A stretch of 64,000 nucleotides of DNA from an uncultured Roseovarius sp. (GCA_947497295.1 CANMFU010000001.1:496001-560000); one strand, 5' to 3'; positions 10,370-20,804 are shown, counted from the first letter of the stretch. Notes: a model not told the origin generated them from the letters alone. Translations and numbers: made by a program.

Positions 10370-10773
10370 AGACTGCGCTGCAAACCACTGTCGAGGCGGA
10401 GAAAATCCGCCTCGACAAGTGGCTCTGGCAGGCACGTTTCTTCAAGACACGTGGCCTCGCGGCGGCGGTGGTCAAAGGCGGACATGTGCGCGTGAATGGC
10501 AACCGTGCGGGCAAGGCGTCACAATTGGTGCGCCCGGGCGATGCCCTGACCTTTGCGCAGGCAAGATCGGTTCGCTTGGTTCGTATTATAGCTGTTGGAC
10601 TGCGGCGAGGTCCGGCGACCGAGGCGCAAATGCTGTACGACGATCTTGCACCGGCCCCACCACCGGAAAGCGAAACGCGCGTTTCGCACAACCCCAGATA
10701 TGAAGGAAAAGGGCGGCCTACAAAGCGTGACCGCCGCAAACTGGACCAGAATGCCGCTGAGGCGCTTGAATGA
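10366..10773 (+). CDS. S4-domain RNA-binding protein (Hsp15-like)
   Basis: GTG start overlapping the helicase TGA by 4 bp; [32 protein letters not shown]. Confidence 0.85.
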   Translation: MKTALQTTVEAEKIRLDKWLWQARFFKTRGLAAAVVKGGHVRVNGNRAGKASQLVRPGDALTFAQARSVRLVRIIAVGLRRGPATEAQMLYDDLAPAPPPESETRVSHNPRYEGKGRPTKRDRRKLDQNAAEALE

Positions 10774-10819
10774 TCGGATACCGTGGATTAAGTCACGGGC
10801 ATCCACTCAGGGGGCCGAC

Positions 10820-11158
10820 ATGACCTACATCGTCACCGATAACTGCATCGCCTGCAAATACACCGACTGCGTCGAGGTATGCCCGGTCGATTGTTTTTAC
10901 GAGGGTGAGAACATGCTGGTCATCCATCCCGATGAATGTATCGATTGCGGCGTTTGCGAGCCTGAGTGCCCCGCAGACGCCATCCGCCCTGACACCGAGC
11001 CGGACATGGAAGGCTGGGTCGAATTCAACCGGAAATATTCCGAGATGTGGCCAGTGATCGTCACCAAAAAAGACGAATTGCCAGAGGCGCAGGAACGCGA
11101 TGGCGAGACTGGTAAACTCGAGAAGTATTTCTCCGAGGCGCCGGGTGAGGGCGAGTAG
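10820..11158 (+). CDS. fdxA: 7Fe ferredoxin FdxA
   Basis: [51 protein letters not shown] cluster-binding motifs. Confidence 0.95.
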   Translation: MTYIVTDNCIACKYTDCVEVCPVDCFYEGENMLVIHPDECIDCGVCEPECPADAIRPDTEPDMEGWVEFNRKYSEMWPVIVTKKDELPEAQERDGETGKLEKYFSEAPGEGE

Positions 11159-11473
11159 GCTTTCGTAATTTCACCTGATTCGCACGTTGCGTTACTTTTG
11201 TGATGCTGGATCGAAAAAAGCGCCATAAATCCAATAGACCATTGGTTTAAACCACAGTCTCGACCTGCGCAGTGATAGCCTTCCGCATGAGCGAATTTTG
11301 TGGTATAGTGGTCAGGAACGTAACGCCATGCCCGATGTCCATTTCCCCCTGCCGCCGCTCGGGAATGGATTTTTCTGTGCCAAGACATTGCCATCCGTTG
11401 CTGCCGGTTCTGTGCCGGAGCGCGTAAGCTTTGGTCTCGGCGCTCGGAAATGGCCCGAGAAAGGAAATTCCAG

Positions 11474-11983
11474 ATGAGCAAGCCTAGAAAACCTGATTTC
11501 AGCCCTAATGATTTTGTCGTCTACCCCGCCCATGGTGTGGGCAAGATCGTTTCGATCGAGAAACAAGAGATTGCCGGTATCGAACTTGAGCTATTCGTTG
11601 TCTCCTTCGAGAAAGACAAGATGACGCTGCGCGTACCGACCAACAAGGCGACCGAAATTGGCATGCGCTCGCTGTCCAGTCCGGACACCATAACCAAGGC
11701 GATGACCACGCTGAAGGGCAAGGCCAAGGCCAAAAAAGCAATGTGGTCGCGCCGGGCGCAGGAATACGAGCAAAAGATCAACTCGGGCGATCTGATCGCG
11801 ATTGCCGAGGTTGTCCGCGATCTGCATCGCACCGACGACCAGCGCGAGCAGAGCTATTCCGAGCGCCAGCTATACGAGGCTGCGCTGGAACGTCTGACAC
11901 GCGAAGTTGCGGCCGTCAGCGGTGATGACGAAGTGCAAGCCGCCAAGCAGGTCGGAGATGTGCTGATTTCGCGCGCCGCATGA
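11474..11983 (+). CDS. carD: CarD family transcriptional regulator
   Basis: FSPNDFVVYPAHGVGKIVSIEKQEIAG; typical CarD/CdnL. Confidence 0.93.
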   Translation: MSKPRKPDFSPNDFVVYPAHGVGKIVSIEKQEIAGIELELFVVSFEKDKMTLRVPTNKATEIGMRSLSSPDTITKAMTTLKGKAKAKKAMWSRRAQEYEQKINSGDLIAIAEVVRDLHRTDDQREQSYSERQLYEAALERLTREVAAVSGDDEVQAAKQVGDVLISRAA

Positions 11984-12018
11984 CCGATTGGCATTCATAA
12001 ATTCTGATCTTAACAAAG

Positions 12019-12050
12019 GGCCGTATCGCGCTGCGATGCGGCCTTTTTTT
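12019..12050 (+). terminator. Rho-independent terminator after carD
   Basis: GGCCGTATCGC-GCT-GCGATGCGGCC followed by a T7 tract. Confidence 0.9.
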
Positions 12051-12064
12051 GTCCTGTGCTTGGT

Positions 12065-12820
12065 TCAGGCGATGATGGACAGCAGCACTGCGATCTCGGC
12101 GGCCTGCTGCGCCGCGCCCAGGATGTCGCCGGTCTGACCGCCGATCTTGGTCTGGGCGATCCAGCCAACCGCGATCGCCACCAGCAGCGCGCAGACCATC
12201 GCACCAAAGCCAGACCAGCCCAGCAAGACGATAGCAGCAACGCCCGCGACACCGCCACCCCAGCCGACGATGCGCCAGTCCGGGCGACCGATGCCCCGCG
12301 ACAGCCCATTGACGCGCGCGTTTGGTAGCGCGCGCATCAACGCGGGCATAACCGCCCGCGACAGTGCGCCGGCTGCAACCAATGCAGCCAGCGCTGCGGC
12401 GCCGCTAATTTCGAAAAGCAGCCACAACGCTGCCCAACGGGCTGACAGGGACAACATCAGCGCCAATGTTCCGTAGGTGCCGATATGGCTGTCTTTCATG
12501 ACGTCCAGACGCCGGGCGCGTGTCCAGCCACCCCACAGCCCGTCGACGGTGTCGGCCAGCCCGTCTTCGTGCATGGCGCCCGTCAGGATGATCTGCATGC
12601 TCAGCGCGGCCAGCGCCGCCAACGCGGCAGGCAGTCCGAACCAATGCGCGACCAGCCCTGAGAGCCCGGCAATCAGCCCAACGGCCATTCCGGCAATTGG
12701 ATAGGCCCATGCCGCAGCGGCGCCGCGCGGCGCGGGGCTGGCGACCGGCAGCCGGGTCAGCAAGCCAAAGGCGGCGCTGATATCGGCGACCTGCGGGGCG
12801 AAATCTTTGGTTTTGCGCAT
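12065..12820 (-). CDS. cobS: Adenosylcobinamide-GDP ribazoletransferase
   Basis: 251 aa polytopic protein; [16 protein letters not shown] motif. Confidence 0.92.
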   Translation of the reverse strand: MRKTKDFAPQVADISAAFGLLTRLPVASPAPRGAAAAWAYPIAGMAVGLIAGLSGLVAHWFGLPAALAALAALSMQIILTGAMHEDGLADTVDGLWGGWTRARRLDVMKDSHIGTYGTLALMLSLSARWAALWLLFEISGAAALAALVAAGALSRAVMPALMRALPNARVNGLSRGIGRPDWRIVGWGGGVAGVAAIVLLGWSGFGAMVCALLVAIAVGWIAQTKIGGQTGDILGAAQQAAEIAVLLSIIA

Positions 12821-12902
12821 GTGTCAGGGCCTTTTGGGGGTGCGGTCTGGCTGCGTCCCCGGCATATACCTCCTGACGGATCATTTGCAAACGGGGGCCG
12901 CC

Positions 12903-13919
12903 ATGGCGCAGACTTTCCAGACCTTGGCCGATGTAATCGCATTGCTGGATGGCATGCCCGCGCCCGACGGCGCCGCTCTGACCGCAGCGCAGACGCGCGA
13001 CAGGTTGCTCACCAAACCGCCCGGCGCACTGGGTCGGCTGGAGCAGATTGCCAGCTGGTATTGCAGTTGGCGGGGCGATGGGCGCGCGCGAATCACGGCG
13101 CCGCAGATCATCGTATTTGCGGGCAACCACGGTGTCGCGGCGCAGGGCGTGTCGGCCTTTCCGCCCGAAGTGACTGTGCAGATGGTAGCCAATTTCCGCA
13201 GCGGCGGCGCTGCGGTGAACCAATTGGCGCGCCAGTTTGGTGCACGGATGGACGTGCATGCGCTGGATCTTGATCGCCCGACCTGGGATTTCACGCAAAT
13301 GTCAGCCATGGACCCGCCCGATTTTCTTGCCGCGTTTGCCGTTGGGTGGAATGCTGTCGATCCCGCCGCCGATCTGCTGGTTGCGGGCGAAATGGGCATT
13401 GGCAACACCACGTCTGCCTCGGCCATCGCGCACGCGCTTTGGGGTGGGCAGGCGCAGGACTGGACAGGCAGGGGCACTGGTGTCGATACGCGCGGTCTGG
13501 AGATCAAGGCGCGCGTTGTCGCTGCCGGAGTGCGCCGCCATGCCGATAGCAGCGGCCAGCCGCTGGAGATTTTGCGTTGCCTGGGCGGCCGCGAATTGGT
13601 GGCGATGACCGGCGCGATCCTGCGTGCGCGGCACCTGTCGGTGCCCGTTATCCTGGACGGGTTCATCTGCACAGCTGCCGCTGCCTGCCTTGAGGCGGCC
13701 CGGACAGGTGCACTGGACCATTGCATCGCCGGTCATGTCAGTGCCGAGCCGGGCCACGAAATGGCGCTGGCAAAGCTGGGCAAAGAGCCACTACTGTCAC
13801 TGGGGATGCGTCTGGGCGAGGGTTCGGGGGCTGCGCTGGCGCTGTCCATCGTGCAGGGCGCGCTGGCCTGCCACAGCGGTATGGCGACCTTCGCCGAGGC
13901 CAACATCGCTGGCGGCTAG
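12903..13919 (+). CDS. cobT: Nicotinate-nucleotide--dimethylbenzimidazole phosphoribosyltransferase
   Basis: [41 protein letters not shown] motifs. Confidence 0.95.
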   Translation: MAQTFQTLADVIALLDGMPAPDGAALTAAQTRDRLLTKPPGALGRLEQIASWYCSWRGDGRARITAPQIIVFAGNHGVAAQGVSAFPPEVTVQMVANFRSGGAAVNQLARQFGARMDVHALDLDRPTWDFTQMSAMDPPDFLAAFAVGWNAVDPAADLLVAGEMGIGNTTSASAIAHALWGGQAQDWTGRGTGVDTRGLEIKARVVAAGVRRHADSSGQPLEILRCLGGRELVAMTGAILRARHLSVPVILDGFICTAAAACLEAARTGALDHCIAGHVSAEPGHEMALAKLGKEPLLSLGMRLGEGSGAALALSIVQGALACHSGMATFAEANIAGG

Positions 13920-13928
13920 CGGGCCTTC

Positions 13929-15833
13929 TCAGGCGCTTTTGCGGTCGGTGTCGTTGTCGCCGGATTCTTCGAGTTGGGACAGAAGCATCGTCTCAAGTTC
14001 GGATTCCAATTCGCGGGCGCGGGCGATGTATTCCTGATTCTCGACCGTTGGTATCTCGGGATCCCACAGCGCGGCCAGTTCGCGCACGGAGTGGCGGTCA
14101 TGAGTGTAGAAGGTCTTTTGCAGCTCCGAGGCTTCGAATTCGGTAAGGCCCATGTTTTCCAGAACGTAGCGGCCCGCGCGCAGGGACGAATCGAACATCT
14201 CGCGGACGATGTCGTTGGCCCCGGCCTGAAACAGACGGAACACCTGGGTGCGGTCACGCGCGCGGGCGATGATGTGCAGATCCGGACGCTCGCGCCGCGC
14301 AAAGGTGACAAGACGCACCGCCGCATCGGGATCGTCCAGCGCGGCGACCAGTATTTTCGCATCCTTCAGTCCCGCCGCATGCAGCATTTCCGGGCGGGTC
14401 GGATCGCCAAAGAAACCCTTGACGCCAAACCGGCGCATCCGCTGAATGGCGGCCAGATTGTGATCCAGAACGACAGTTTCATACCCCGACGACCGCACCA
14501 GCCGGTTCACCACCTGCCCAAAACGCCCGATGCCGACGATGATGATACGGGCCTGTTCGTCCACATAGTCAGGCTCCAGCGGTTCGTCCGCATCCTCGAT
14601 CCGGCGCGACAGCAAGTCGTACAGGATAAACAGCAGCGGCGTGATCATCATTGTCATAGCGATTACCAGAAGCATCATTTCGGTCATCTCGCTTGGGACG
14701 ACATTTTGCTGACCAGAGAAAGAAATCAACACGAATCCGAATTCGCCCGCCTGTGCCAACGACAGCGTGAAAAGCCACAGGTTGCGACCGCGCAGATCAA
14801 AGATCAGACCAAGCACGTACAGAACTGCGCCCTTCATCACGATCACGGCCAGCGCCAGACCCAGCACCAGGAACGGCTGGCCAAACAGCAGGCCAAAATT
14901 GATGCCCGCCCCAACAGTGATGAAAAACAGGCCCAGCAGCAGGCCCTTGAACGGCTCGATATCGCTCTCCAGCTCGTGGCGGAATTCGCTGTTGGCCAAG
15001 ACAACACCGGCCAGAAAAGCACCCAGAGCGGGCGAAAGGCCCACCAGATACATGATGAAACTGATGCCGCACACGATCAGCAGCGCCAGCGCGGTGTACA
15101 TTTCACGCAGGCGCGCGACGTGAATATAGCGAAACACCGGCCGCGTGAGGTAAATGCCGGTGAGGATGATTGCGCCGACCGCGGCCAGTGTGACCAATGT
15201 CACGCCCCAGCCGGGCAGCCCGTCGACCAATGACATGCTTTCTGCGCTGTGAGCGGCGGCGGTGTCCAGCAGACCCGGGGTATGATCTGCAGGCTCACTG
15301 ACCCGCGAACGCATGCTGCCGGGCAACGCCAACAGGGGCAGCAGCGCCAGCATCGGGATCACCGCGATATCCTGCGTCAGAAGCACCGAGAAGGCCGAGC
15401 GTCCGCCCTTGGTCTGCATCAGACCTTTCTCCGACAGGGTTTGCAGCACGATGGCCGTCGATGACAGCGCAAAGATCAGGCCAACGGCGAGGCTGACGCT
15501 CCATTGGTGGCCCATCGCCATGACGCCGCCCATGATGACCAGCGTGGTCAGCCCCACCTGCAAACCGCCCAGCCCCAGCAGACGGTGGCGCATGTCCCAC
15601 AGCGCGCGCGGCTCAAGCTCAAGCCCGATGAGGAACAACATCATAACCACGCCAAATTCGGCGAAATGCTGCAGATCGGCGGTTTCCTGGCCGACAAACC
15701 CGAAGGCTGGACCGATCAGGATGCCGGCCATCAGATAGCCCAGCACCGACCCCAGTCCAAGCCGCGCAGCGATGGGAACCGCGATAACCGCAGCGGCAAG
15801 ATAGATCGAGGCCTGATAGAGGAAGCCTTCCAT
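13929..15833 (-). CDS. Monovalent cation:proton antiporter-2 (CPA2/KefB-KefC type) with RCK/TrkA-N domain
   Basis: Polytopic N-terminus with GFVGQET and LSSTAIVLQ; C-terminal IIIVGIGRFGQVVNR Rossmann motif. Confidence 0.9.
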   Translation of the reverse strand: MEGFLYQASIYLAAAVIAVPIAARLGLGSVLGYLMAGILIGPAFGFVGQETADLQHFAEFGVVMMLFLIGLELEPRALWDMRHRLLGLGGLQVGLTTLVIMGGVMAMGHQWSVSLAVGLIFALSSTAIVLQTLSEKGLMQTKGGRSAFSVLLTQDIAVIPMLALLPLLALPGSMRSRVSEPADHTPGLLDTAAAHSAESMSLVDGLPGWGVTLVTLAAVGAIILTGIYLTRPVFRYIHVARLREMYTALALLIVCGISFIMYLVGLSPALGAFLAGVVLANSEFRHELESDIEPFKGLLLGLFFITVGAGINFGLLFGQPFLVLGLALAVIVMKGAVLYVLGLIFDLRGRNLWLFTLSLAQAGEFGFVLISFSGQQNVVPSEMTEMMLLVIAMTMMITPLLFILYDLLSRRIEDADEPLEPDYVDEQARIIIVGIGRFGQVVNRLVRSSGYETVVLDHNLAAIQRMRRFGVKGFFGDPTRPEMLHAAGLKDAKILVAALDDPDAAVRLVTFARRERPDLHIIARARDRTQVFRLFQAGANDIVREMFDSSLRAGRYVLENMGLTEFEASELQKTFYTHDRHSVRELAALWDPEIPTVENQEYIARARELESELETMLLSQLEESGDNDTDRKSA

Positions 15834-16053
15834 CGTGATGAAGTCCTTCGTGTCGGCACGGCAGGGATGCTAAGGCAGCAGAAAACGGCAGCGGTCGGGG
15901 CAAGCCCCTGATATGTGAGGGTCAAGCATACTGGCAGTTGAAAATCTATCAACGCCTGATGACAGCTTTATCTGCTATGAGACACCATGCCCACCGATCA
16001 TTCGTGCGACCAGTCCGCACAAAAGGTCCGAAGCGGTCGCAGCGTGCGGCGTT

Positions 16054-18921
16054 TCAGCCTTGCGGTATACGCAGCACCACGTTCTTGCCGCGCTTGATGT
16101 AGCGCAGTTCACTGTCCCCTATGGCGGCGACCTGGCCGCCATCCAAAGCGTCTCCGATGCGCACCTTTTTATAGCGCCCGTTGCCCAGACGCACCAGCGC
16201 ACGGCGACTGGAGGTGCTGCCATAGACACCGATCAGATTGACCTTGCGCAAGTTGATCGCACCGTCGATGGTTGCCTGCTGCGACACCGATGCGCTGGAC
16301 GGGATGCTGGGCTGGAGCCGCTGTGCGGCCGGAACCGGCTGGGCGGCGGCCCTTTTCTGCGTACGCTCAACGGTCTTCTTGAAGTCTCCGGGGCGGCGCA
16401 ACGGCGTCAGCGATGCGGTCACGGCCTGCGCTGTGGCGTTCTCAAAGCTGTCAAGATCCGCCTCTTCCTCGGGGTCGCCAGCGGCTGCCGTCGCCTCGGC
16501 AATGGCGCGGGTCAGGGCGGCGCCGTCAACCAGAGGGGCGCTTGCGGTGGTTTGGGCCGTTTGCAGTGTTGCTGCGGCACTCGCGATGATCTGCGCGGGG
16601 CGCAGTCGCGGGCGCAAAGCAGCGAGCGCAGGGTCCGCAGTGTCTGTTTCAGCGGTACGGGTGGCGTCGTCGGCGCCGGTCGCGGTATTCTGGCCGTCTT
16701 CGCGGGTTTCAGGCTCGGCCTCGGTCGGCTCCGTGGCGCTGCGGGCTACGATGCTGTCGGGGCGCAGGCGCGGGCGGGTGCCGGCTAGTGCCGGATCGCC
16801 GGTAAAGCTGGTGCCAGCCGCCAGATCAGGCTCAGCGGTTTCGGGCGTTGCTGTCACGGTGACGCTTTGCGGCATGTTCTGCGGCGGCGTCATCGGCGGG
16901 CTGCCGGCGAAAACACGAACGCCTTGCGGTGTCAGGACACCGCCAGGCGTGGCGCGGACAAGGCCGCGGTCGTCAAAGTCAAAACGCGTTCCGGCAGGGG
17001 GCGGGTCGACCGGCGTTTCGGGCCGAATATCGCGCGCGTCAGGGATGCGGCGGGGCAGAGCCGCCGGATCGCCCAAGCCCAGACCGGGATCGAGGGACGC
17101 CTCATAGATGTCGGAAAGCGGGGGTGCGCCGCCAACGGGCATGTCCGGCGATGTCGGGGCCATTTGCCAGATACCCGTTGCGGCGTACCGCGCCAGCGCC
17201 TCATCGGGGGCCAGAGGCGACGGGAGGTCAGGCAGGGCGGCCACTTCGGGGCGACCCTGACCATCCGTTGCAGTTTCGGGCAGCGGTGCGATGCCGTTAT
17301 CGTTTGAATCTGGCGTGCCGGTTTCTTGGGGCGCGCTGACGGGATCATCGGCTTCGTTCGTTGCGGGAACATCGGCCAGTTTGATATCATCGCCCCTGCC
17401 AAAGAATCGCGACAGCCCGTCCTCCAGGAAAATCGAGGCCCAGGCCGCGACACCGACCAGGAACAGCAGCAAGATTGCAGTCAGGATCAGCCCCAGAAAA
17501 CGAGGCTTGCCGCGCACCGCGCTTTGGCGGGCGCCAAAGACCGTCATGCGCTGTTTTTCGTCTTCGCGTGTCGGGCGCGCGCTTTTGTTGGGGGCGGGCT
17601 TGCCCTTGCGATCCAAAATTGCGGGTTCGTCCGTTGGCGCATCAGGCGCGCGCGCGGCTTCGGCTGCGTCGCGGTCCAGCCGTTCGGAGGGGTCAGGATG
17701 CAGACTGGCTGCGAGTTCGGCAAGACGGGCCGGGTCGGTCACGTCATCGCTGGCCGGGCTGGGTAGCGGCGGCGCTGTGGTGGTTTTTGTGGTGACGCCT
17801 GCGCCTGATCTGCCGCCACGCGCATCACCCGACAGCGACGGCGTGGGGCCTACCGTGTCGCCGCTGCGCGATGCCCTGATCGAGTTGAACGCCGCCACGG
17901 GCGCGGTCGCAGTCGGTTTCGGCGCGCTGGAGCCCGGTGCGCTTGGCTTTGGTCCGCTGGCGGCGGGCGCAGCGGGCTTTGGCACCGGCGGTTTGGCGTC
18001 TGCCGCCGTGTCGGGCCGGGGCTTGGGCGCAGAAGCGGCGGGCGCTTCTGATTTTTCCGGTGCGCGCGCGGGCTTGTCGGATGTAGGACTGCCAGCCGTG
18101 GCCGTCTTGGGCTTGGGTTGATCGGGGACGGTGTCTTTGGAGACCGCAGGACGCTTCGCGCCCTCGTTGGGAGGGGTGCCCAGTTTATTCTGAGGGGACG
18201 CACCGCTTGGCGAAGGGGTTGGCTCTGAACCGGCGGACGCGGCCGGTTTTGCGGCGGGCGGCACGCTTGCCACAGCCTTGGCGGCGGCGCTGGCGACAGG
18301 AGCGTCGTCTGGAATGTCGGTCGGCGCAGTATCGACGGACGCTGGATTGGCTTTGGGCGTTTCGGGGGCGCGCGGCGGGGGGATTTGCGCGTCACCGGTT
18401 ATGCGAATCGCTTCATTGTCGCGTTCGACCATCGTGCCATGCGGCAAGATGAAAGCGGCGCCGCGGGTTACGCCAAAAAATGGCTCTGCCCGGAACACAT
18501 CGCCATCGGGAATCGCGGCAAAGCTGACCGCGTCGAACCCGTGCTCAGTGGCGAACGCCTCGGCCTCGGCCAGCGTTTCCAGCGCGACGGCCGCGACCTG
18601 AACCACCCCATCTGCGGCAGTCCAATCGTATTCCAGATCCTCGACCGCGTAGGGCGTGGCGCCTTCCAGCGCAGCGCGCACTGACGTATCCTGATCGCCT
18701 CCATCCTGGATAGTCAGGTATTTTATCTGATCGTTCGGAATGACTAGCTTGCAGGTCAGATCGCCTGACAGGCGCGCGGCCTTGTCCAGTAGCGCCTTGA
18801 GCGCTGCGGGCATGTCGTCATCATCAAACGGGACGCTGCCGACGCGGGTCCAGCCGTTACCGGCCCGGTACAAAAGGCTGGCGCCTTCGGCGGAGAGATT
18901 GAGTGCGAAATTCGGTTTCAT
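16054..18921 (-). CDS. Large membrane-spanning protein with PilM/GspL-like N-terminus and GspC/PilP-like C-terminus (function unknown)
   Basis: 955 aa; N-terminal FALNLSAEGASLLYR..., long Pro/Ala-rich linker, one TM helix (FLGLILTAILLLFLVGVAAWASIFL), C-terminal INLRKVNLIGVYGSTSSRRALVRLGNGRYKKVRIGDALDGGQVAAI. Confidence 0.6.
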   Translation of the reverse strand: MKPNFALNLSAEGASLLYRAGNGWTRVGSVPFDDDDMPAALKALLDKAARLSGDLTCKLVIPNDQIKYLTIQDGGDQDTSVRAALEGATPYAVEDLEYDWTAADGVVQVAAVALETLAEAEAFATEHGFDAVSFAAIPDGDVFRAEPFFGVTRGAAFILPHGTMVERDNEAIRITGDAQIPPPRAPETPKANPASVDTAPTDIPDDAPVASAAAKAVASVPPAAKPAASAGSEPTPSPSGASPQNKLGTPPNEGAKRPAVSKDTVPDQPKPKTATAGSPTSDKPARAPEKSEAPAASAPKPRPDTAADAKPPVPKPAAPAASGPKPSAPGSSAPKPTATAPVAAFNSIRASRSGDTVGPTPSLSGDARGGRSGAGVTTKTTTAPPLPSPASDDVTDPARLAELAASLHPDPSERLDRDAAEAARAPDAPTDEPAILDRKGKPAPNKSARPTREDEKQRMTVFGARQSAVRGKPRFLGLILTAILLLFLVGVAAWASIFLEDGLSRFFGRGDDIKLADVPATNEADDPVSAPQETGTPDSNDNGIAPLPETATDGQGRPEVAALPDLPSPLAPDEALARYAATGIWQMAPTSPDMPVGGAPPLSDIYEASLDPGLGLGDPAALPRRIPDARDIRPETPVDPPPAGTRFDFDDRGLVRATPGGVLTPQGVRVFAGSPPMTPPQNMPQSVTVTATPETAEPDLAAGTSFTGDPALAGTRPRLRPDSIVARSATEPTEAEPETREDGQNTATGADDATRTAETDTADPALAALRPRLRPAQIIASAAATLQTAQTTASAPLVDGAALTRAIAEATAAAGDPEEEADLDSFENATAQAVTASLTPLRRPGDFKKTVERTQKRAAAQPVPAAQRLQPSIPSSASVSQQATIDGAINLRKVNLIGVYGSTSSRRALVRLGNGRYKKVRIGDALDGGQVAAIGDSELRYIKRGKNVVLRIPQG

Positions 18922-19062
18922 CTGACGTCTTTAGCACCCAAATATCTACTGTGGGAGTCGTCGCGGCCCATCGTGCGATTCTATAGCAGGTTCACGCCGA
19001 GGAAAAGAGCATCCCCGCATCTCTGGCGGAGCGGCGCACATGGCGCCGCCCTATGCCTGGAT

Positions 19063-20340
19063 TTACCCGGCAGCTTTCAACGCCTTGTCCAGATCTGCAA
19101 TCAGATCTTCGGCGCACTCGATTCCGATCGAGATCCGTACCACTTCGGGGCCAGATCCGGACGCGGTCTGTTGCTCGGGCGTCAGTTGCCGGTGCGTGGT
19201 GGAGGCCGGGTGAATGACCAGTGATCTTGTATCGCCCAGATTGGCAACATGGCTGAACAGTTCGAGATTTTCGACAAATTTGACGCAGGAATCATAGCCG
19301 CCCTTGAGCGACACGGTGAACAGGCCGCTGGCCCCCTTGGGGCAGACCTGCGCCATCCGCGCGTTGTAGGGCGACGACGCCAGACCCGCGTAGGTCACTG
19401 TCGAGACGGCATCATGCCCCTCCAGCCATTCCGCGATCTTCTGCGCGTTTGTGCAGTGCCGCTCCATCCGCAAGGAAAGTGTTTCGATCCCCATAAGCGT
19501 ATAATGCGCTGCCTGCGGATTCAGCGTCATGCCCAGATCGCGCAGACCGATGGCAATGCCGTGGAAGGTGAAGGCCAGCGGGCCGAATGTCTCCTGAAAT
19601 TTCATGCCGTGATAGGCCGGTTCGGGCTGTGACAGAGAGGGAAACTTGTCAGAGGCGGACCAGTCGAATTTGCCCGAATCGACCACGGCGCCGCCGGTGA
19701 CCGTGCCGTTGCCGGTCAGGTATTTGGTCATCGAATGCACGACCAGCGTCGCGCCATGCTCGATCGGGCGGCACAGATAGGGCGTGGCTGTGGTGTTGTC
19801 GACGATCAGCGGGATGCCGGCCTTGTCTGTGACATCTGCGATGGCGCGCAGATCGGCGATATGCCCACCGGGGTTGGCGATGGATTCGCAGAACACGGCG
19901 CGGGTTTTGTCGTCGATTGCCGCGTCAATCGCGTCCATGTCGTCGATATCGACAAATTTCGCGGACCAGCCAAAGCGCTTGATCGTCTGGCTGAACTGCG
20001 TGATCGAACCGCCATAGAGCCGCGTCGAGACGACGACGTTCAGGCCCGGACCCATCAGCGGAAACAGCGCCATGATCTGCGCCGCGTGACCGGACGAGCA
20101 GCAAACGCCGCCAGCGCCCCCTTCCAGCGCCGCAACGCGTTCCTGTAGTGCGGCAACGGTCGGATTGGTCAGGCGCGAATAGATGTAGCCGACCTCCTGT
20201 AGGTTGAACAGCTTTGCCGCATGTTCGGCATCGCGAAAGCAATAGGCGGTGGTCTGATAGATCGGGATCTGTCGCGCGCCGGTGGCCGGATCAGGCCTGG
20301 CGCCCGCGTGAACCTGCAATGTGTCAAAACCAAGTGTCAT
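19063..20340 (-). CDS. metY: O-acetylhomoserine aminocarboxypropyltransferase (Cys/Met metabolism PLP enzyme)
   Basis: MTLGFDTLQVHAGARPDPATGARQIPIYQTTAY; PLP lysine region VHSMTKYLTGNG. Confidence 0.92.
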   Translation of the reverse strand: MTLGFDTLQVHAGARPDPATGARQIPIYQTTAYCFRDAEHAAKLFNLQEVGYIYSRLTNPTVAALQERVAALEGGAGGVCCSSGHAAQIMALFPLMGPGLNVVVSTRLYGGSITQFSQTIKRFGWSAKFVDIDDMDAIDAAIDDKTRAVFCESIANPGGHIADLRAIADVTDKAGIPLIVDNTTATPYLCRPIEHGATLVVHSMTKYLTGNGTVTGGAVVDSGKFDWSASDKFPSLSQPEPAYHGMKFQETFGPLAFTFHGIAIGLRDLGMTLNPQAAHYTLMGIETLSLRMERHCTNAQKIAEWLEGHDAVSTVTYAGLASSPYNARMAQVCPKGASGLFTVSLKGGYDSCVKFVENLELFSHVANLGDTRSLVIHPASTTHRQLTPEQQTASGSGPEVVRISIGIECAEDLIADLDKALKAAG

Positions 20341-20453
20341 GGGCTGTCCTTTCGGGGAAATGCGTTTGCGCGGATTTGTAGGGGATGGCGCGCATTTGGG
20401 CAACGATCATGCGGTGCAGGATGATTATGAGGCGCAGGGCGGCAGGGCAAATG

Positions 20454-20801
20454 TCATGGATCCCGCCGAAAGACGCCCCGCAAACTGGGTGCGGTGCCGG
20501 TGGAAAGAAAGAAGAGGCTGGCGAAAATCCGTCCGAGAGCACCCCAGACGCCGATGCAGCCGCTTTCGGACGCGGTTTCGGGTTGGGGTAGGGCCGCCAG
20601 AAACGTCGCGGCTTCTTTAACGTGCGGCTGGCGCACCATGATCGGGACGCCTCCCAGCGCCACACCAAGGTGAGGGAAGGTGTTCAACATGTGATAGCCC
20701 GGCACGAATACGTCGAAGCCTGCGCCTTCGAGCGCGGTGATGGTCACGCTGGCATCCATGGCCGATCCGGCATGTGCGATGATCGTCAGCGGTCCTTGCA
20801 T
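20454..20801 (-). CDS. Small DUF2007-like (putative signal transducing protein) domain protein
   Basis: 115 aa; AGSAMDASVTITALEGAGFDVFVPGYH...VPIMVRQPHVKEAATFLAAL. Confidence 0.5.
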   Translation of the reverse strand: MQGPLTIIAHAGSAMDASVTITALEGAGFDVFVPGYHMLNTFPHLGVALGGVPIMVRQPHVKEAATFLAALPQPETASESGCIGVWGALGRIFASLFFLSTGTAPSLRGVFRRDP

Positions 20802-20804
20802 GCC

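Noticed and set aside
8195-10435. 746-aa minus-strand ORF opposite the Suv3-like helicase
   Set aside because: Mirror-frame ORF of a high-GC coding gene; translation is compositionally odd with no recognisable domain, while the sense frame has clear helicase motifs
12820-12903. Possible cobalamin riboswitch between cobS and cobT
   Set aside because: The divergent spacer is only ~80 bp, too short for a typical B12 riboswitch, and no B12-box-like sequence was recognised
13974-15233. 419-aa plus-strand ORF opposite the CPA2 antiporter
   Set aside because: Gln/His/Arg-rich mirror ORF with no domain; sense frame is a clear transporter
20341-20453. Possible SAM-type riboswitch upstream of metY
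   Set aside because: I could not recognise a SAM-II/SAM-alpha-like conserved core by eye; an Infernal search would be decisive
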